From JAHJDR01 sp964609965 (lineage in GTDB: Bacteria > UBA10199 > JADGCS01), in contig CAZSTS010000010.1 in NCBI GenBank assembly GCA_964609965.1, forward strand, positions 1-64,000: a stretch of 64,000 nt of DNA. Reading direction: 5' to 3'. The stretch's first letter is position 1, and every line of letters begins with the position of its first letter. Shown one piece after another: positions 60,298 to 64,000 of the stretch. The position numbers and the translations under genes are program-made. Below the pieces are notes generated by a model. The model saw nothing but the letters and a program-made list of their open reading frames with translations, did not search any database and was not told the DNA's origin.

Positions 60298-60935
60298 TTT
60301 GATTCTTCTTGTTCTTGCTCGTCGAGTTTCACAAGTATCCAATTTTTGTGAACATCATTCTTGCCGTATTTTTTTGGTTTAAGAGATTGGTTTGTTTGAG
60401 AAACGAGGATCTGCCATTTGCTAAAGTTTTTCCCATATTTCTCTGTGCTTACATCAGCACCAGGTTCAAAGATTCTGTCAAAGTTGATGTTGAGAGAATC
60501 ATCTTTGATAAATATCCTGCCTTTTGTGTATCGGCGGATTTTACGGCTTGGTGTTGTGAGGGCGAATTCAATTGTATCGTTTGGTTTAGCTTTTGCGAGG
60601 GCATCTGACACATGAGTTGCTAATAGGTTCGCTTGCCTTTGGCTAAATATTTTAGTGGGGCCTGACCAATCAAAAAACGAAAATTTAGAATATTTATACT
60701 TAACTTGAGATAAAATTTCTTTGAGTTCATCTAGGGTGATTGTGTGAGGGTGAGAGTAGAGATCAGCCTCTTTCTTAATTCTTTTGCTCTTGAGATAAAC
60801 AACCTCTCTTTTATTTTTATAAATGTATTCCTTTTTTCCAGCATATGAAGGCGAAATACTTAATACGTTAAATAGGAATATAAATAATACGGTAAAGGCT
60901 ATAGTGAAAATTGATTTTTTATATGAATTTAGCAT
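60294..60935 (-). CDS. Exported hypothetical protein upstream of ilvD
   Basis: The ATG at 60935 has GAGGATATAC upstream and gives a protein with a signal peptide (IFTIAFTVLFIFLFNVLSIS, cleavage near SYA-GK). The mature part (~180 residues) is basic, with LKEILSQVKYKYSKFSFFDW and NLLATHVSDALAKAKPNDTIEF; the block from ILSQV to ITTP-like TTPSRKIRRY resembles small periplasmic proteins of unknown function. Coupling to ilvD by ATGA overlap is unusual for an envelope protein. Confidence 0.7.
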   Translation of the reverse strand: MLNSYKKSIFTIAFTVLFIFLFNVLSISPSYAGKKEYIYKNKREVVYLKSKRIKKEADLYSHPHTITLDELKEILSQVKYKYSKFSFFDWSGPTKIFSQRQANLLATHVSDALAKAKPNDTIEFALTTPSRKIRRYTKGRIFIKDDSLNINFDRIFEPGADVSTEKYGKNFSKWQILVSQTNQSLKPKKYGKNDVHKNWILVKLDEQEQEESK

Positions 60936-61195
60936 GTATATCCTCATAGTTTGTTGTTTTGCATCTGATATCACCGTGTGGGGAGATGTCAACTAGCAAC
61001 ATCCTTTCATGCCTATTTAGAAAAAAAGAAGAAGGGGACACGTCTTGATTAAGAATAGCTTAGGATTATGCGGCAAATGATTATCAATTTGAGATAAATG
61101 CTGCTGTCTAATTCAAATTGATATTTCTTTTGCACAACAGCAACTTAAATATCGATAAAATTCAACTATTTACGCTATTATTTATTATGGAGCCG
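60936..61195. other. Divergent intergenic region
   Basis: The region is AT-rich and I found no gene. It contains the promoter side of both flanking genes, including the sigma54-type site that begins at 61196. Confidence 0.6.
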
Positions 61196-61211
61196 TGGCA
61201 CAGCAATTGCA
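61196..61211 (+). promoter_or_regulatory. Sigma54-type promoter of the propeller lipoprotein gene
   Basis: TGGCACA-GCAA-TTGCA is almost the full -24/-12 consensus with the required ten bases between GG and GC. The gene starts at 61267 with its own ribosome binding site (AAGGGAT). Confidence 0.72.
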
Positions 61212-61266
61212 TATTGTTTTGGCAGGTATATTTAGGGTGTTATTCAGAGCTAAGAAGGGATCTAAA

Positions 61267-63798
61267 ATGAAAAAACTATTATATGTATTTTTATTCTTTG
61301 TTATTTTGCCATTACTTTTTCAGTGTGGAGGAAACGGTTCAGGCAATGCTAGTAACGAAAGCAATCTTTATTTTAATCCTACCCCTGAGTGCGGTTCTGT
61401 AACTTTCAAAGTACCAAGCTACCTCAGTGCTAGTGATGGTGTTTTAACAGATAAAGTGGCTTTGCGTTGGGACCCAGGTGTTGTGATTGAAGATGTTGAT
61501 CCGTCAAGTGATTCAGGTATGAGTGTTAATGTTTTAGTTGATAGCAAAAATGTTATCCATGCTTTTTACAAAGAATTTACAACATCTGTAGAGAGTAGCA
61601 AGCTCATGCATGCTTATAAAACAGCATCAACATGTTGGACCACCGAGGTTGTGGACGATAAAATAGAAAAGGTGTATATGGTTGATGCTGTGGTTGATCA
61701 GAATGATGTTTTATATGTTACCTATTCGGCACCGAGTTACGGTGGTGGCATGAAGGTTAAACATGCCTCAAAAAATTCTTCGGAGTCATGGCAAATAGAA
61801 ACAGTAATCACTAGAAACAAACTATCAGATTTGAGCCTGGCCATAGCCGAAAACGGAGACAAGCATTTAATTTATGTAGGCCATAATTCTATTAGTTATT
61901 TGTATCAAAAGTCTGGCACTGCTGATTGGCTAGAAGAAGATTTCCCTAATTTTTATCTTAGAGGCGGTTATGCAGGGTTAAATAAAATTATAATTGATTC
62001 AGGGTCAATATTTATAGCTTCTAAAGTTGCTGGCTTAAGCCTTTTTTCAAAACATGGCCTTGGTCCTTGGCGCCACGAAGTCGTTACTACTGAATATCTT
62101 GGCGGCACACATCCTAATTTTGACCTAATAAAAACCCCCACAAAAACATATTTGTTGTTTTCTTATGGAGATCATTTTCAAAACAATATGAAAATGGCCT
62201 GGAAAGAAGTTGGTGCTATTGGTCCATGGAATATCGAAACTATAGATAATAATGATTATGGAACTCACAGTAATATTACGGCAACACAGACTTTGCCAGT
62301 GGTGGTTCATGTAAGTTATCATTCAAAAAACACAGGAGTTATTAAGCATGCATGGAAAGAACTGTATTCTTCTCATTGGAATAATGAGAACATCAGTGGT
62401 AACAATTCTGTTGTTGTCTCAGGCATGGATATGACTTTGGATAGCACCCAACAAATACACATTCTTTATTATGACTCCCCAGAACTTAAGTTACGACATA
62501 TTTATGAGCCAGCTTCGGGATTGGGGTATCAAGTATATAGGCGTGATGTGCCAGGAACTGGTGATTGGACAGAGCTTTCAAGCGTAACCGAAACACATTA
62601 CCTAGATACAAATGTAATTCCAAATCATGTTTATGAATATGCTGCTCAACTAGTTGTAGACTCAGGAACGAGTGAGATGATTACCGATAGTGGTTCAAGC
62701 GCTGCAGCTGGGTTAAAAATAATTGATACAGATAATAAGGTTGGCAGTTGGAATTCAATAGAGATAGATAGTAGTGATCGTGCTCATGTGTTGTATTATG
62801 ATGAAACAGAAAAGAGGCTAAAGCATGCGTGGAAAACAGCTGAAGCAAGTGCATGGACCGTTCATACAGTAGATAATGAACATGATGTAAGCAAACACTC
62901 AAGCCTAGCTATAGGCAATGATCAAACTGTTCACGCGATATATAATAACGAAACAGCTACTGCTCTCATGCATGCCTGGGCTAGTTTTGATGGATCAGCA
63001 TATAACTGGCAGACTCAAACAATTGTCGAGAAGGATTTTGTTGGGTTATTTAACAGCATTGTTGTTGGCCAAGATAACAAACTTCATGTTTCTTACTATT
63101 TAGGCGGCGAGGATAGTGCTTTAGAGTATGCACAAGGTGTTTTGAGTGGTGATTCTTGGGTTTGGACCATACAGAATACAGAAAATCGTGTGGAAATAAG
63201 TAAGTGGACCAGTATTGGAATATCAAGTGAAACAGATCAGACACTGTATATATTATTTTATGACCAGATGCACAGAAGATTGCGTTCAGCAACAGGCACG
63301 CTTGGTGCTTCTGGTTATGAATGGAGTGCAAAACTTGTAGATAGGGATGGTGATAAGGGCAAGTATACAAGCGGCCAAGGCAATCTTGGAAGATATACAA
63401 GCTTAAAGGTGAGTCAAAATAATCGTATTCATGTGTCTTATTATGATGTAGAAAATAAACGATTAAAACATGCTTGGAAAGATCCTTCTGAATCTGCTTG
63501 GCATCTTGAAATAGTAGATAGTCACACGAAGGAAGGTGAGTTTGTTGGAAAATTTACAAGTTTAGCTATTGCTGATGATGGAGCGGTTTATGTTTCATAC
63601 TTTGTTTCAGGTAATGAGCATCTTAAACTAGCTATAGGAGCGTGGGATCCCAGCACATCTTCGTACACATGGACAACTCAGGACATTGATAATACTCATG
63701 GCACAGGCAGGAGTTCTAGTTTAGCATTTGATAGCGCTGGAGATCTGCATATTTCATATTACAATGGCAATGGTGAATTGTGGTATCAAAAGTGGTAG
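61267..63798 (+). CDS. Lipoprotein with two beta-propellers and an interrupted Fn3-like domain
   Basis: The lipobox is LLFQC (Cys ~19), followed by GGNGSGN. In the ~843 residues I count about fourteen blades with the pattern VHVSYYD...LKHAWK...SW...ETVD, seven before and seven after residue ~415-460. That middle region (GLGYQVYRRDVPGTGDWTEL...NHVYEYAAQLV) is the C-terminal part of an Fn3-like domain whose first strands (LSASDGVLTDKVALRWDP) lie at residues ~45-65, so the first propeller appears inserted into the Fn3 fold. It is probably an outer-surface binding protein. The ATG at 61267 is required by the lipobox; upstream codons overlap the promoter. Confidence 0.78.
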   Translation: MKKLLYVFLFFVILPLLFQCGGNGSGNASNESNLYFNPTPECGSVTFKVPSYLSASDGVLTDKVALRWDPGVVIEDVDPSSDSGMSVNVLVDSKNVIHAFYKEFTTSVESSKLMHAYKTASTCWTTEVVDDKIEKVYMVDAVVDQNDVLYVTYSAPSYGGGMKVKHASKNSSESWQIETVITRNKLSDLSLAIAENGDKHLIYVGHNSISYLYQKSGTADWLEEDFPNFYLRGGYAGLNKIIIDSGSIFIASKVAGLSLFSKHGLGPWRHEVVTTEYLGGTHPNFDLIKTPTKTYLLFSYGDHFQNNMKMAWKEVGAIGPWNIETIDNNDYGTHSNITATQTLPVVVHVSYHSKNTGVIKHAWKELYSSHWNNENISGNNSVVVSGMDMTLDSTQQIHILYYDSPELKLRHIYEPASGLGYQVYRRDVPGTGDWTELSSVTETHYLDTNVIPNHVYEYAAQLVVDSGTSEMITDSGSSAAAGLKIIDTDNKVGSWNSIEIDSSDRAHVLYYDETEKRLKHAWKTAEASAWTVHTVDNEHDVSKHSSLAIGNDQTVHAIYNNETATALMHAWASFDGSAYNWQTQTIVEKDFVGLFNSIVVGQDNKLHVSYYLGGEDSALEYAQGVLSGDSWVWTIQNTENRVEISKWTSIGISSETDQTLYILFYDQMHRRLRSATGTLGASGYEWSAKLVDRDGDKGKYTSGQGNLGRYTSLKVSQNNRIHVSYYDVENKRLKHAWKDPSESAWHLEIVDSHTKEGEFVGKFTSLAIADDGAVYVSYFVSGNEHLKLAIGAWDPSTSSYTWTTQDIDNTHGTGRSSSLAFDSAGDLHISYYNGNGELWYQKW

Positions 63799-64000
63799 AC
63801 AATGGATTGGTTGACTGAAAATTCTTCTTCAGTCGCTGCGTTGGTAGTTTAATCAACAGAAACTACGAAAAAGTCAGTATTTAGGTTTCTGGGTCCTGCT
63901 CCGGTGCACTATTTTTCATGGAGACAACAATCCTTCATGTCTATTTGCCTTTTCACCGGGCCCCCAGACCCGACTTCGCGGGCCAGCCCAAGTTCAATAA
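63799..64000. other. Window end without a gene
   Basis: A GACTGAAAA/TTCTTCAGTC hairpin lies near 63810-63835, just after the stop codon. The remainder is more GC-rich near the window edge (GGGCCCCCAGACCC). No reading frame is supported. Confidence 0.5.

Overview
The window reads as one contiguous piece of chromosome from an AT-rich (roughly 40% GC by eye), Gram-negative, respiring bacterium. The gene set points to an uncultured deltaproteobacterial-type lineage (Bdellovibrionota/Myxococcota in the broad sense). The reasons are a pheS-pheT-ihfA-merR block, lipoproteins with lipoboxes, sigma54-type promoters and a quinone-linked SdhCAB. The lineage is an inference from content, not from a search.

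Layout. 1-9 kb: an unknown small gene, a UbiA-family prenyltransferase, a TPR/GT-C-like membrane protein, then pheST, ihfA and a MerR regulator. 9-9.7 kb: a complete IS200-type element beside an orphan BrnA-like antitoxin. 9.7-26 kb: housekeeping genes (dus, alaS, nth, ferredoxin, hemH, nadC, hisS) mixed with envelope proteins. 26-29 kb: a small accessory block (DUF4143-type ATPase plus unknown genes) bounded by 68-bp direct repeats derived from the end of a carbonic-anhydrase-like gene. 29-39.5 kb: central metabolism, with sdhCAB (minus strand), icd, a second divergent SdhCAB-like operon and lpd (plus strand). 39.5-45.6 kb: cell-wall enzymes, typA and a very unusual release-factor paralogue. 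45.7-46.7 kb: tRNA-Phe followed by decayed tRNA-derived sequence carrying a covarying hairpin element. 46.8-64 kb: hydrolase, azlCD, Acr3, SlyD-like PPIase, pckG, a secreted caspase-fold-like protein, a UDPGP-family protein, ilvD and a large propeller lipoprotein.

Metabolism. Sdh, Icd and Lpd indicate an oxidative TCA cycle; PckG adds a gluconeogenic branch; UbiA and HemH supply quinone and heme for respiration; IlvD and NadC indicate some amino-acid and NAD autonomy.

Most striking features. (1) More than twenty intergenic spacers are built of degenerate tandem heptamers or octamers, like cyanobacterial STRRs, and one such array lies in frame inside lpd. (2) A full-length class I release-factor homologue has GGM in place of GGQ and no recognisable codon-reading tripeptide. 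(3) A second succinate-dehydrogenase-like complex has a flavoprotein that lost the whole capping domain and the FAD-linking His. (4) A hairpin with compensatory changes is repeated three times in tRNA-Phe-derived debris. (5) A palindromic repeat is inserted in frame in nadC. (6) Sigma54-type promoters precede two exported-protein genes. No CRISPR array, rRNA or prophage was seen.
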